From NCBI GenBank assembly GCA_010093485.1, contig MU001500.1, forward strand, positions 28,055 through 38,460: 10,406 bases of DNA. The letters run 5' to 3'. Positions 1-10,231 of this stretch are shown piece by piece. Position numbers and translations under genes: made by a program. This DNA is from Karstenula rhodostoma CBS 690.94 (Eukaryota; Ascomycota; Dothideomycetes; Pleosporales; Didymosphaeriaceae). How positions within the stretch are numbered: the stretch's first letter is position 1; each line of letters starts with the position of its first letter. The notes beneath the pieces were generated by a model that saw only the letters and a program-made list of their open reading frames with translations, searched no databases and was not told the origin of the DNA.

Positions 1-8
1 ATATTAAG

Positions 9-100
9 TATTAGTTAATAGGATAATTAGTATTAGTTAATAGGTAGAATAATCGGTATTAGTTAATAGAATACTAGATATTAGTTAATAGGATATTAGA
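9..100 (+). repeat. Left minisatellite array, about 22-bp units
   Basis: Four consecutive units begin at 9, 31, 57 and 79. Each starts with the core TATTAGTTAATAG, usually followed by G. Tails differ: ATAATTAG in unit 1, a 12-base variant containing the CpG at 54 in unit 2 (26 bp long), AATACTAGA in unit 3 and ATATTAGA in unit 4. A truncated fifth unit starts at 101, and bases 1-8 look like the tail of an earlier unit, so the array probably runs out of the window. The first half of each core is a dyad, TATTA/TAATA around GT. The same array in the same orientation closes the window at 10328-10406. No coding sense is visible. Confidence 0.9.
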
Positions 101-128
101 TATTACTACTTTATATATATACTACTTT

Positions 129-157
129 TTATAGGATATATAGTATATATCCTATAA
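129..157. repeat. Perfect 13-bp-stem palindrome near left array
   Basis: TTATAGGATATAT at 129-141 is the exact reverse complement of ATATATCCTATAA at 145-157, with only AGT between the arms. It lies between the left minisatellite and the 3' end of gene A. It could be a terminator hairpin for the leftward gene, a protein-binding dyad or part of an element terminus. A palindrome with related TATAGGA/TCCTAT arms sits at the mirror position at the right edge. Confidence 0.75.
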
Positions 158-297
158 CCTAATATATTTAGTAGTTTTAAATAGTTTCTAATATTTTCTA
201 TACCCCTAGATATAGGATAGCCTAATAATAGAAATAATCTATATAGATATAACTATAAAATAGTTCTCTATATAAAGCTCTAATTCTATAAAAAGTC
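158..297. other. Non-coding spacer left of gene A
   Basis: The gene A frame continued into this stretch meets closely spaced TAA/TAG codons (five in the 20 codons below 300), unlike the one per 14 inside the gene. I therefore place the end of gene A at the TAA 300-298 and treat this as its 3' flank. It is AT-rich, and I see no RNA gene or further repeat in it. Confidence 0.4.
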
Positions 298-364
298 TTA
301 TACCTTATTATAAAATACTAGCCTAAATTTATAATTAAAAGTATAAATATACTTACTTAGGGGT

Positions 365-383
365 TTAGTTAATAGGGAATTAG
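365..383 (+). repeat. Stray minisatellite unit inside gene A 3' end
   Basis: TTAGTTAATAGG followed by GAATTAG matches the edge unit (the same 12 bases, then ATAATTAG) with one base lost and one changed. It has the same orientation as the edge arrays and overlaps the last codons of gene A. A shorter minus-strand match to the core, CCTATTAACTA on the plus strand, occurs at 3213-3223. Confidence 0.55.
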
Positions 384-873
384 GCTATATTTTATAGTCC
401 TAGAAATTAAACTTATCTAGTTTAAAGCTATTTTCCTTAGTAAATAATTTAATATTCTTCTTAATATAGGACTAGAAAGTATAGAGACTAGTAAACTTAG
501 TTATATAATTATAGAAGGCTATAAAAATAGTATACTAGTTATAAGAATTCTTATAATTCTAAATACTTAAATTAGTATTAAAAAAACTAGTAATTACTTT
601 AAAACTAGATATAGCTAATAACTTATTAGGGGAAATTATAAAAATAGTAAAGTAAATTAATATTTATATAAGCTTAGTTACTATCTAATAGTAAAATCTA
701 GTTAAGGTAAAATAAAAAAAGGGCCTAGATTTATTTCTAAACTACTTATAATTCGAGTTTATAGTAGGCTAGATAGATTACTTTTTATAGATATTAATAA
801 GTTTTAGGTTAAAGTAGTATTTATAATCTAGTATAATCTATAATAAGTTAATAGAATAGAATAAAATATAGCT

Positions 874-896
874 AGGGGGTTTATAAAAAAGTTTCC
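874..896 (+). repeat. Copy of dispersed G-run / TATAGAAAA motif
   Basis: AGGGGGTTTATAAAAAAGTT followed by TCC. It is one of several copies of a motif whose consensus is GGGGTTTATAGAAAAGTTT. Here it falls inside gene A, where the minus-strand frame reads KLFYKPP. Gene B carries the same peptide start (KLFYKP) at its own copy, 3163-3183. Confidence 0.5.
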
Positions 897-2787
897 TATA
901 AACCTACTAGAAATATACCTTAAATATAATTACCCCTACTTAAATAATTTTACCTAATTTAATTATATTAATAATAATTCTACCTTTAATAGGTATTATT
1001 TTATTAATACTAGCTAGTATATTAGCTACCTATTTTATAGTAACTACCTACTACTATTTAAAAGAGAGTATTATATATAATATTAATTTATACCTTATAT
1101 TAGTAATATATATAGAGGTATAGGCCTTTTTAAGGTATATTAGAGTAAATATACTATTATTACTATCTATTTTAAAAATTTCTATACTATAGTTATTAAC
1201 TTATTTAATAGGAAAAAATACTATATTAGTTATTTTACTTTATTTACTCCTTTATAGTATATTATAGTTATTCTCTACTATAATATTTTTAATATTTTTA
1301 TAAACTATTTTTACTTTTTCTTTAATAATTATTTCTAATATATAGGATACTAATATACTATCCTCTACTATAGGCTAGAAAACTAGTAGAGTAATCTTTA
1401 AATACTTTTAATAAAAATTATTAACTATATAGATAATTAAATTTTTAGTATAATTAGAGTTTATAATAGTTTTAATATTATATAGATAGTATTTTATATA
1501 CTTCTAGAATATATTAATAGAGACTTTATATAACTAATACTTTATAATATTTATATTTATTATATAAACTATTATTAGGTATAAATATATAAACTTCTCT
1601 AGCTAGACCTTAATAGCTAGATTCTATAAAATATAAGTATCCTATTTTTTAATATTAACTAGAAAAGATATAAAGACTTTTTTATTTAATATTCCTTTAA
1701 TATATTATAGCTCTACTATACTAGAAATAGTATTATTATAAATAAGTAGATTCTTTTCTAGCTTAAGAATTAGGTTAGGGTTACTAGCCTTTAACTATTT
1801 TATAGCTAGATAAAAAGATATACTTTAAAAGTTAATATTATTAGCTATCTTTTATATAGCTTATATATTTATTTTTCTATTCTATACCCTAATAATACTA
1901 GATTATATCTATATAATAAGGGTCTTTATATAACCCTTTTAGATTAATATTACTAAGTTTTTAAAAATATATACTTTATTAAGAGGTTAGTTTAGTTATA
2001 GAATAATTTTATAACTAATTTATAGATATATAAGAATTATATTTTCTTCCTTAATTTTTACTTAGTTAAAAAATAATTATATAGATTAGGTAAAAATATA
2101 CTTTATCTTTTTTATAAAGTAGGCCTAATAGAATACTAGACTCTAGAACTATTATATTTTAAATAGAGTAATAAATAATAGAATTTTATCTATTTTTAAA
2201 ATACTCTCTTTAACTACTCTATTTAGGCTTAGTAATTACTTACTAAAATTAATATACTATATAATTTCTTTATAGGTTAAAGTAATAAGTAGGTTTATAA
2301 TATATATTTAAATAAAGGTATTAGAAAATATAATAAATATCTTATTAGTAAAATCTCTAGAACTAGTAATCTATTTTAAAAAAGATATTAAGTTTAATAT
2401 ATATAGGGTTTTATTTATATAAACTAAAGTTACTTTTATTTTATTAGTTACTATATCTTTTATATCTCTACTATTATTATTATTAAATACTTTATTTTTA
2501 GAAAAAGTAATAGATATATTATCTAGTAGTTAGTTACTAAAGGGGTAGTTAGAAAAGTTTTAGAAAATATTTATATATCTAACTTATACTATAGAAATAA
2601 AAATATATAGACTTAGTAATTTAATATACTTTTATTTTATAGTTAGGTTAGATATAATAAGGCTAACTTTACTTAAATTTAATTAAAATAAAAAAGACTA
2701 GTTAGGGTCTAGATTATACTAGTTTAGAAAACTAAATTTATTAATATACTTCTCTAAATCTAGAATACTAGAAGAGGAAATCTCTAT

Positions 2788-3158
2788 ATTAAATAATATA
2801 TTATAGGTATATAGGGGGTATTTAGAAAATTTTTTAATATTCCCTTTTAGACTAGTATAAAAGTATAGTAGTTATAGGTATATAAAAATATATAGAAAAC
2901 TTTTTAATATCCCCTTTTAGACTAGTATAAAAGTATAGTAGTTATAGATATATAGGGGTATATAGAAAACTTTTTAATATTCCCCCTATACTAGTATAGG
3001 AATATAGTAGTAGTAAATATAGTAAATATATTAAACTAGTATAGTTTTATAGATAGAAAAGAAGAAATAGTAAAGAGAAAAAGAAACTATATATTAAATA
3101 ATATTAGTAAATTAATTTTTATTATAATAGGTTTTAATCTATATTAAATTAATAGTTA
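2788..3158. other. Intergenic region between genes A and B
   Basis: About 370 bases between the inferred start of gene A and the inferred stop of gene B. The part from 2807 to 3030 is the 70-bp tandem repeat. Next, 3050-3087 is purine-rich on the plus strand, which makes a CT-rich tract on the sense strand of gene A. Such tracts are common in fungal promoters, so this could be the old promoter, but no core element can be shown after this much mutation. The remainder, 3088-3158, is plain AT-rich sequence. Confidence 0.5.
2807..3030 (+). repeat. 70-bp tandem repeat, about three copies
   Basis: Copies start at 2821, 2891 and 2961, an exact 70-base period. Bases 2807-2820 match the tail of a preceding copy. 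Shared blocks are TATAGAAAACTTTTTAATAT, then CCCCTTTTAG, then ACTAGTATAAAAGTATAGTA, then GTTATAGATATATA. Copy 3 has a one-base length change and diverges after about 50 bases. Some differences are C/T or G/A changes (GAAAAT against GAAAAC; ATTCCC against ATCCCC), as expected from RIP acting on each copy. The period is not a multiple of three and the frame breaks, so the repeat is not coding. It ends about 20 bases upstream of the inferred gene A start and may be an old promoter repeat. Confidence 0.85.
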
Positions 3159-4622
3159 CTATAGGGGTTTATAGAAAAGTTTCTAACTTATTACTTATTT
3201 AATTAAAAACGGCCTATTAACTAGGGCTATATTATTTAAAAATCTTTAGAAAAGTTTAGTATATTTAGTATCTTTTTTAGTTAAATCTAACTAGTTATTA
3301 TACTTATAATACTAGAGGTACTATAGTAGTTAAGAGTAATAGAAATAAAAGCTATAGTAGAGGTAGTAAAAAAATATTAAAAAATAGAGTAAATAAAAAT
3401 AAAGAGTAAAAAGAATAGAAAGTTTAAGTAGTATATATTTTATTTAAGTATTTTATTTATTTATCTATACTAAGCCTATATTATATAACTAGTATATTAT
3501 CTAGGTAAAAGATTTAAGTAAAAAATAATTATATTTTATTTAGAATTAAATAGGGTATTAACTTATTTATATTCCTTTATAGGAGTATTTCTTATATATT
3601 ACCTAGTTATTAACTTAGTAAGGTATAAATATATAATATTACTATTCTTTTTACTATATACCTAGTCTTTCTATATTCTAGTTCCTATCTTAGATATATA
3701 ATAGGAGTAATTAATTATATTATTTTAATATAAGGTATATTTTTATAATTTAGTTTAGTTCTAAAATAATCCTCTCTACTTTATAGTTATCTCTAAAATC
3801 GACTATTTTTATAAAGTATATTTTAAAATTATATAATAAGTTTATATTCTATTTATTTCTTTCTATTTCCTTAATTTTATTAATTTATTTAGAGTATATA
3901 GTTTTATATTTATTCTAAAGGATAGCCTAAATATTATAAATTATATATTTATTAATATAGAAATTTTATTAGGCTAGAATAGTCTTTACTTTACTTATTT
4001 CTAGAAATATCTACTCTAGATAGTAGTTAGTAGGTATTAAATAAAACTAGTAGTTACCCTTTACCTATTTATTATTTATAATATACTAATAGATTATAAT
4101 AGTATTTCTAATATACTTAGTTTAGCTATTATTAGTATTAGTATACTAATTCTATCTATATTTAAATAGGTTTTCTTTAATAAAGTAGGTAATATAGTAT
4201 AGCCTCTAGTAGGCTATATAAGTAGATAATTTATTATAGAATAATTTAGTATATAGCTTACTAGTATTATTAGTATTTTATATAAAAAAGTTAAATTCTC
4301 TTTTTTATTTAGTAGAGGTAAAAGGTATATATAATAAGGAGCTTACTATTTATAAATTAAGATAGTATACTAGGGCTATATAGGTATAAACTTATTTTAA
4401 AAAGAGGGTTATTTTATAGGTATTATTATATCCCTATAAGTATAGCTATAGAGTATTAGAGTATATAAAAGTAATAGGCCCTAGTATATTAATATTAGTA
4501 TTAGTACTACTAATAGTTATTTTTTTAACTAAAGAGTTTATAATATCTAAATAGAACTAGTTTATATAGGAGGGTAGAATTTTAATATATAAATATTATA
4601 AAATTACTTAAAAGGGGTATAT
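3159..4622 (-). pseudogene. Gene B: RIP-silenced ORF, family not recognised
   Basis: Minus-strand frame of about 490 codons, offset by one base from the gene A frame. Stretches with few stops include a piece rich in Asn, Thr and Tyr (about 4280-4060) and a Lys/Ile/Glu-rich middle (about 3990-3720) reading in part INKIKEIERNK. The frame reading KLFYKPL runs into adjacent TAG and TAA (3161-3156), taken as the true end. The start is placed at ATA 4622-4620 (former ATG), because the frame becomes stop-dense upstream of it; this is the least certain boundary. Stop codons are denser than in gene A, fitting a protein once rich in Gln, Trp or Arg. It is divergent from gene C across a gap of about 45 bases. 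I recognise no domain; zinc-binding Cys or His would now read as Tyr. Confidence 0.55.
3163..3183 (+). repeat. Copy of dispersed G-run / TATAGAAAA motif
   Basis: AGGGGTTTATAGAAAAGTTT then C, the best match to the consensus. It covers the 3' end of gene B, whose inferred stop codon overlaps the motif edge. A shorter relative, CTTTAGAAAAGTTTAG, lies at about 3244-3259. Further relatives form the start of each 70-bp repeat unit (2813-2834, 2884-2904, 2954-2974), and another is at 10221-10240. Confidence 0.5.
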
Positions 4623-4666
4623 ATTATTCTTAAGGTATTACTATTTAAAAAACTATTAATAATAAT
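4623..4666. promoter_or_regulatory. Divergent gap between genes B and C
   Basis: Genes B (leftward) and C (rightward) begin on either side of this stretch, so a shared bidirectional promoter is inferred from layout alone. It is very short for a fungal promoter, and the inferred starts rest on ATA codons assumed to be former ATG. The real starts may therefore lie further inside the genes. No TATA or CT tract stands out from the AT background. Confidence 0.25.
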
Positions 4667-7600
4667 ATAATAATAAACTTTATTTAGAAACTAGAGTTAT
4701 ATATAGGTAAGAATAAGTATCTTTACTATATTACTAGCCTTATTAAAATATATATTAGAAATAGTATCTACTAGTATTAGTTTAGTAAGGCTAAATTTAT
4801 TATTTTAACTAATCTATTTATCTATCTAGATAAGGCTATAGAAGTTTACTAGTAGTATAAAATATAATATTATATATATATCTAGTATATCTAGGCCTTC
4901 TATAAGGGTACTTATAGCTACTATAATATCTACCTCTAAGGCCTAAAATTATACTAGGCTTATAAATTATTCTTCCTCCTTTATTTTTCTATAGTATTTA
5001 AAATAGTTAAACTATAGAGCTAATATATTTATAATTATAGTAAAATTAATATAAATAAGGACCTTTTTATATAATTAAAGAACCTTTTTAATATATTCTA
5101 TTATAGCTATTATAAAGTTTATACTTATTATATATAAGATATAAATCTTATACTAGATTTTAGGCTAAATAGTAGACTCCCTAAAGATTATAATATTAGT
5201 AGGAAATTTAAAAAGTTAAAAGACTTAGCTCTATTTAGTAGATAGTAGAGTTATAAAGAAAAATATAAAAGGGATATAATATTTAGTAAATATATAAAAA
5301 TTATAAAGGTAAGGGTAATAGGTTATATTTAGGAGAATAATATAGTAGAATTTATCTATTATAATCCTCTCTAATACTTCTAATACTTTCTACCTAGTAA
5401 TATAGATTTAAAAGGAATTATTTAAAATACTTTTAGAAGTTACTAGAATAATAAATACTTACTTATTATATACTCTTTACTACTATATAATAGCTCTAAT
5501 CTATAATTTAGAATAATAATAAAAAAGGTTAGAGTAAAATACTACTAGTAGAATAATAATAATAGTCTAACTATAGTCTAGAAAATAGGTAAAAAGAAGG
5601 AAAAGAAAATTTTTACTAAACCTAGTATCTATAATATAGATAACTATACTCTCCCCTATTAAAATTATATAGAGAGCTTACTCTTATTATTCTCTAAACT
5701 AGACTAATTTTCTAAAATTCTCTTATAATAGTTATACTATATTAATATCTAGATAATTAGAATAGATAATTTTTTTAACTTTTTAAAGGATCTTTTTCTT
5801 TTAGATTAGAAGAAACCCTAGGGCCTTATACTACTTAGTAAATATCTTAAAATATACCTCTAAATTATTAAACTTATAAATAAAAATCCTTAAGATATTT
5901 AGAGTATAGACTATATAAGCTATTTCTAGTAAATAGCTAGCTTATATCTTATAAACTTCTACCTCTACTTTATTTATTATTTTATTAACCTCCTCCTTTA
6001 ATAGTTCCTATAGTAGGTAATTAATAGTAGAAAACTTTCTACTAAAGGTAATAAGGAAATAGTATATTATATTAATATTAATTTCTTTTTTTATTTAATA
6101 AAATATTACCCGCCTTATAATATAACTAAAAGCCTAAAAGGTAGTTTATTATTTACTAAATAGGTCTAGCTAAAGTAGGTAGTTTTAGGTTTAATTATAG
6201 TAATAGTTATATATCTCCTTATTAATTTATCCCTATATAATAAGGTAAAAAAAACGAATAAGCTAGATATACTAGACTAAAAGGCTATTTACTTTATAAA
6301 AAAAAAAATAGTAAATAATCTTTATAGACTTATATTTATTATAACCCTTATAGTATTAAGAAATAATAATAATAAGGCTATTATAGAGAAATATATTCTA
6401 GATACTAGTTATATAATTATTCTTAAGTTATAAGCTTAATATTTTAGTACTATAGCTAGACTAGCCACTTATAAAATATATAAGACCTAAGAGTATACTA
6501 AGAAATTTTTAAATAAAATTATAGTATTACTATATCTAGATATAGTTTTTAATACTAGTAAATAAATAATCTTTAGAGCCCTTTATATTAAATAACTATA
6601 AAAACTATTAGATAATAAAACTAGTATTATACTTAAATTATAGATTATCTATATTAAAGATATTAAAGCTAAGAATTATATTTTTTAAATTTTTTCTTAG
6701 TATATTTTATAGAATAGAGGGTAGCCCTATCTATATCTATATAAATACTAGTTAGTAGAGAAAAATAGATACCTCCTTAAATAGATTACTTACTATAGAA
6801 GAGAATAAAATAAAGTCTATTCTAATTTTATAAATAGTTATACTATTTCTATTCTAGTAAATAAAGGTATCTAAGTTTTTTCTATACTAAAAGGTACTAA
6901 GAAAGTATATTATATTAATAAACTAATTTATAGAGATAAAGTACTCTATAGTAAAATAGTTATATACCTATATTTTAAATATATTATATAGCTTTCTATT
7001 CTAATCTTCTATTTTATAGTTATCTAGCTTAGTAATAAAAAAACTAGCCTCTTCTTAAAAAACTAGTAAATTAAAATTAAAATAATCTAGAACCTCTATA
7101 GGTACTATATAGAAAAGTATATCTTAAAAATACTATAAACTAGTAAATCTATATATCTTTTTAAGGGCTAATATATTAGTAGTAAAGTTATAAGCCTCTT
7201 AAAATCTATTACCTTAGGGGGAGAGACTAAAAAAGGCCACTAGAGTAATAAGGATAAGTTTAAACTAAGTAAACTAGCTAGTTTATTCTAGTAAGGAGAG
7301 CTAGAAAGTATAATAATAATCTTTAAATAGGTTTAAATATATATAGTTATAGTACTTTTTAATAGTAGGGGAAACTTCTATTATATCTAGGTAGGTTATA
7401 ACCTACTTCTAAGCTAGTTACTAATATTTTTATAAATAAAGGGTCTTAGGTTATATAGCCCCTAGAGATAAAGTATAAAAAAAAAAAAAAAAAATCTTTT
7501 AAAAAGGGTTAGTATAGTAAAGAGTAGAGTTTTAGTAAAATTTAATAGGGATTATAGAAATATTATATTTATACTCCTATATTATTTAAATTTATATAAA

Positions 7601-8530
7601 GTAAAAGGTTTTTATTACTATATTTTACTATATATAAGCTATACTCTTTATAGTAGTATATAGATAAAAGAGCTTAGATTTAAGTTTAGCTTTAGGTATA
7701 ATAATAAATACTAGGTATACTTACTATATAGTAATACTAATAAAGACCTCTAAGAATCTAGTATATATTATCTATAGGTTTATAGATATAAAAGATATAC
7801 TAGATATAAATTATAGCTATTATTTCTATATATACTATACCTATACTAAAATATATTATAGCTAAAACTTTAGAAAAGAGGCTATATTATAATTTAGTTA
7901 TATAATAGAAGTAATAGACTTAATTAGAGATAATATAAATTAAAAGTAATAAAAATTAGGATATAAATTAATTAGGAATATAGAGGTATTATATAGCTTA
8001 AATAGAATTTCTATAATATTAGTAGAAGGTACCTTAAATTAATAGGTTATACTAAGGTAGGTAAATAGGGGTAGGATAAAAGAAAAAAACTATTAGCTTA
8101 TAACTATTCTAATATAATTAGAGTACTAGAGATAATACTTAATTATATTATTATAAAAATAGCTATAGATTATATAACTATTATATAAATAGGTAAATAT
8201 ATTATACTTTATAGTAGCTCTAGTAATAATTAAGCTATATATATTATAGTAATAGTTATTACTATATACTAGTAGACTAGAATAGAGTACCTTAGCCTTA
8301 GTAGAAATAATAAAGTCCTTATAATTCTATAGAAAAGGATAGTTATTAGATAGATTATTAATTAACTCTTAGATTTTATATTTTTATTTAGGTATAGTAG
8401 TATTATAGTACTTTTTACTAAAGTAAAAAAATACCTTATTAGAAAGGAGAGTATAGTAATATAATATATAGAATATAAAATTATAAGCTTTATTAAAATA
8501 AATAAATATTACTTAGGCTATAGTAGATAG
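4667..8530 (+). pseudogene. Gene C: RIP-silenced ORF of about 1,290 codons
   Basis: The largest frame in the window: plus strand, codons starting at positions equal to 2 modulo 3, in register at every checkpoint from 4742 to 8522. Internal TAA/TAG occur roughly once per 10-14 codons; open runs include 6281-6430 (50 codons), 5138-5242 (35) and 6179-6277 (33). Three ATA codons at 4667-4675 are the likely start. The frame keeps register through an 11-A run (6298-6308) and an 18-A run (7477-7494), which encode Lys. It contains the window's only His codon I found in these frames (CAC, 7238). A YILDTS stretch near residue 575 resembles an aspartic-protease DTG in which Gly became Ser, but nothing else supports that. 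No reverse-transcriptase, helicase or integrase signature was seen. The end is uncertain: in-frame stops at 8528, 8537, 8549 and 8555 are followed by a stop-dense spacer. Confidence 0.7.
7477..7494 (+). repeat. 18-base poly-A tract inside gene C
   Basis: Eighteen consecutive A residues. The gene C frame is the same before and after it, so the tract encodes a short Lys run followed by Asn-Leu-Leu-Lys-Arg. Because coding continues for about a kilobase beyond it, this is not a poly-A tail of a retroposed copy. Confidence 0.85.
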
Positions 8531-8544
8531 AGGAGGTAGTCTCG

Positions 8545-8570
8545 ATTTTAACCCTAATCTAGGTTAAAAT
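8545..8570. repeat. Hairpin 1 in C/D spacer
   Basis: ATTTTAACC (8545-8553) and GGTTAAAAT (8562-8570) form a perfect 9-bp stem around an 8-base loop, CTAATCTA. The arms are close relatives of those of hairpin 2. The surviving CpG at 8543 lies immediately to the left. Confidence 0.8.
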
Positions 8571-8609
8571 TAGTAGGCTATTAAAGTAGAGGGAATATAT
8601 AATATTATT

Positions 8610-8639
8610 TAATTTTAGCTATAGTCTAGGCTAAAATTA
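8610..8639. repeat. Hairpin 2 in C/D spacer
   Basis: TAATTTTAGC (8610-8619) and GCTAAAATTA (8630-8639) form a perfect 10-bp stem around TATAGTCTAG. Its arms and loop resemble hairpin 1 (shared ATTTTAnC arm and CTA-rich loop), offset by 67 bases, so the pair is likely an ancient duplication of one dyad. Confidence 0.8.
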
Positions 8640-8713
8640 GATAGCTACTAAGCTAGACTAGAAAAATATTATATATTAGTATATAATAAGGGTAATATAG
8701 CTACTAGTATTAA

Positions 8714-10231
8714 ATAATAAATATACTAGTAATAATAGTATATATACTATTAGGTATTTATAAAAAAAAGAAACTAATTAAAAGTAATTTACTAGATATA
8801 CTATAGTATATATATAAAGCTACACGTTTTAGGAATCCTATATATAGGGAAGTATATAATAAGGATAATTCTACTAGTAATATTTTTATAATACCTATAC
8901 TAGAGAATATAGTATAATAAGTATATTAATATATTTTAAAAAAGAATATTATCTAGTTTATTATATAAGAGTATAAGAGTTAGATAGTAAAAAATAAAAA
9001 AACTAATATTAGAAAAGTATATAAAAGTACTAGTAGAGTTAGTACTAAAAAAAGGTATACTAAAAGATAAAATAATAAAAAGAAGAACTAAAATATAAAA
9101 AAAAGAAAAAAAAAGTAGCTAAGGGAAGCTAGTATAAAAGAGGTAAATAAAAAATTAAAATAGAAGTTAAAAAAGATAATAATATAAGAGATAGTAAGTA
9201 TATAAAACTTATCTATTATAATAGTTAAAAATATTATAATAAGTAAAGAGGAGTAAAGATATAGAAAGTTTATTTAGAATTTACTAGAAATAGATATAGA
9301 TATAATAGGTAGTATAATTAGTAAAACTATAGTAATTAAAATAGTAAACTATTTATAAAATTAGAAAATAGTACTATAAATATAGAGAATATAGTATAAA
9401 AAAGGAAAGAAATTCTTTACTAATATAAAAAATAGAGTAAGTAAACTTATAATAGGGGAAGGTATATTATTTAAAGAAAATAAAGAAAGTAATATAAATT
9501 AAAAATAAAACTAGCTAGTATTATTATAGTATTTAAAAGATATATATATAGAGTCTAGCCTTATAAAAGGAAATATAGTAAAGTTTATATTACTATATAT
9601 AATAGTAAAGTAGGGCTAGACTATTAAAATTATTAGAGAAATAAAATAGTAATAGATATAGGTAATAATTTAGATAGAATTTAAAGTAGTAGAAATAATA
9701 GTATAGGAGTAAAAAGTATTATTTAGTAAATAAGGAAGAGACTATATAACTATAGTAAAAGAATACTTATTTAGAGTTTTATATTATATAGTAGAAGGGG
9801 AAAAAGCTATAGAGTATATAGATTTATCTATATAGAAAGAATTTAGAAAATAATTAAAAGTAGGAAAGAGGTAATATATACTAAGAATAAAATTTAGAAT
9901 TAAAATATTTATAATTTTATTTTAAAATACTATCTTAAATATATATATTAAAAGAGGTATAACTATAATATAGTTTAGTTTCTAGATAAATATAGTTATA
10001 AAGTATAATAAAAAGGTATTTAAAAATTCTATAGTAATTAAGAATATATATATTACCTATATAATAGATAAATTACTTTCTAAAAAATTATTATTAGAGA
10101 AACTATTAAATAGTAACTTAGTAAAATATAACTTAGTAAAAAGTCTATAGTTAGTATATTATACTATTAAAGAGAAAAGTTTTAGTAATATTAGTATATA
10201 AAAGGATATACCTTATAATAGAGGTTAATAG
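8714..10231 (+). pseudogene. Gene D: RIP-silenced Lys-rich ORF
   Basis: Plus-strand frame of about 505 codons in the same register as gene C. The amino-terminal part includes ATRFRNPIYREVYNKDNSTS (from 8819). It is followed from about 8985 to 9200 by a strongly basic stretch, very rich in Lys, Arg and Asn with runs such as KKRKKK; this suggests nucleic-acid binding or a nuclear signal. The rest (about 9200-10230) is Ile/Lys/Glu/Leu-rich and could be helical. The start is inferred from ATA codons at 8714-8725 after the stop-dense spacer. Adjacent TAA TAG at 10226-10231 is the likely end, with TAA 10262 as a fallback. No family was recognised. TAA/TAG are somewhat denser than in gene A, fitting an originally Gln-rich protein. 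Confidence 0.6.

Larger units (their letters stand above)
298..2787 (-). pseudogene. Gene A: RIP-silenced large ORF, family not recognised
   Basis: Minus-strand reading frame of about 830 codons that stays in register without an indel. It holds about 58 internal TAA/TAG, one per 14 codons, whereas neighbouring frames have them every four to six. Stop-free runs include 2374-2529 (52 codons), 1057-1200 (48) and 1255-1374 (40). The start is inferred at an ATA (former ATG) at 2787-2785, just before a frame beginning IEISSSSILDLEKY; ATA 2799-2797 is an alternative. The frame is rich in Ile, Leu, Asn, Lys and Tyr; Met, Trp, Gln, His and Cys are absent because their codons need TpG or CpA. The 70-bp tandem repeats lie directly upstream. 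I recognise no domain. Function is unknown, and no protein could be made from this copy. Confidence 0.7.
8531..8713. other. Spacer between genes C and D
   Basis: In the shared frame, about one codon in four here is TAA/TAG, two to three times the density in genes C and D. I therefore treat it as intergenic. It contains the two related hairpins at 8545-8570 and 8610-8639. It could carry the terminator of gene C and the promoter of gene D. The alternative, that C and D are one protein of about 1,850 codons with a linker unusually rich in Gln, Arg or Trp, cannot be excluded, since the frame is identical on both sides. Confidence 0.5.

Noticed and set aside
1..105. Telomere or telomere-like repeat
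   Set aside because: The unit TATTAGTTAATAGG is about 22 bp, lacks TTAGGG runs, and has the same orientation at both ends; telomere ends would be inverted relative to each other.
4320..4620. Plus-strand ORF opposite the start of gene B
   Set aside because: One plus frame has an open stretch here, but it does not join the gene C frame, and the minus frame continues smoothly from gene B.
5760..5800. Reverse-transcriptase catalytic box (a RIP-altered YxDD could read IDN; IDN appears here and near 5630)
   Set aside because: Neither site has the expected surrounding reverse-transcriptase blocks, and IDN arises easily from AT-rich codons.
7477..7494. Poly-A tail marking the 3' end of a LINE or retrogene
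   Set aside because: The gene C coding frame continues in the same register for about 1 kb past the tract, so it is an internal Lys run.
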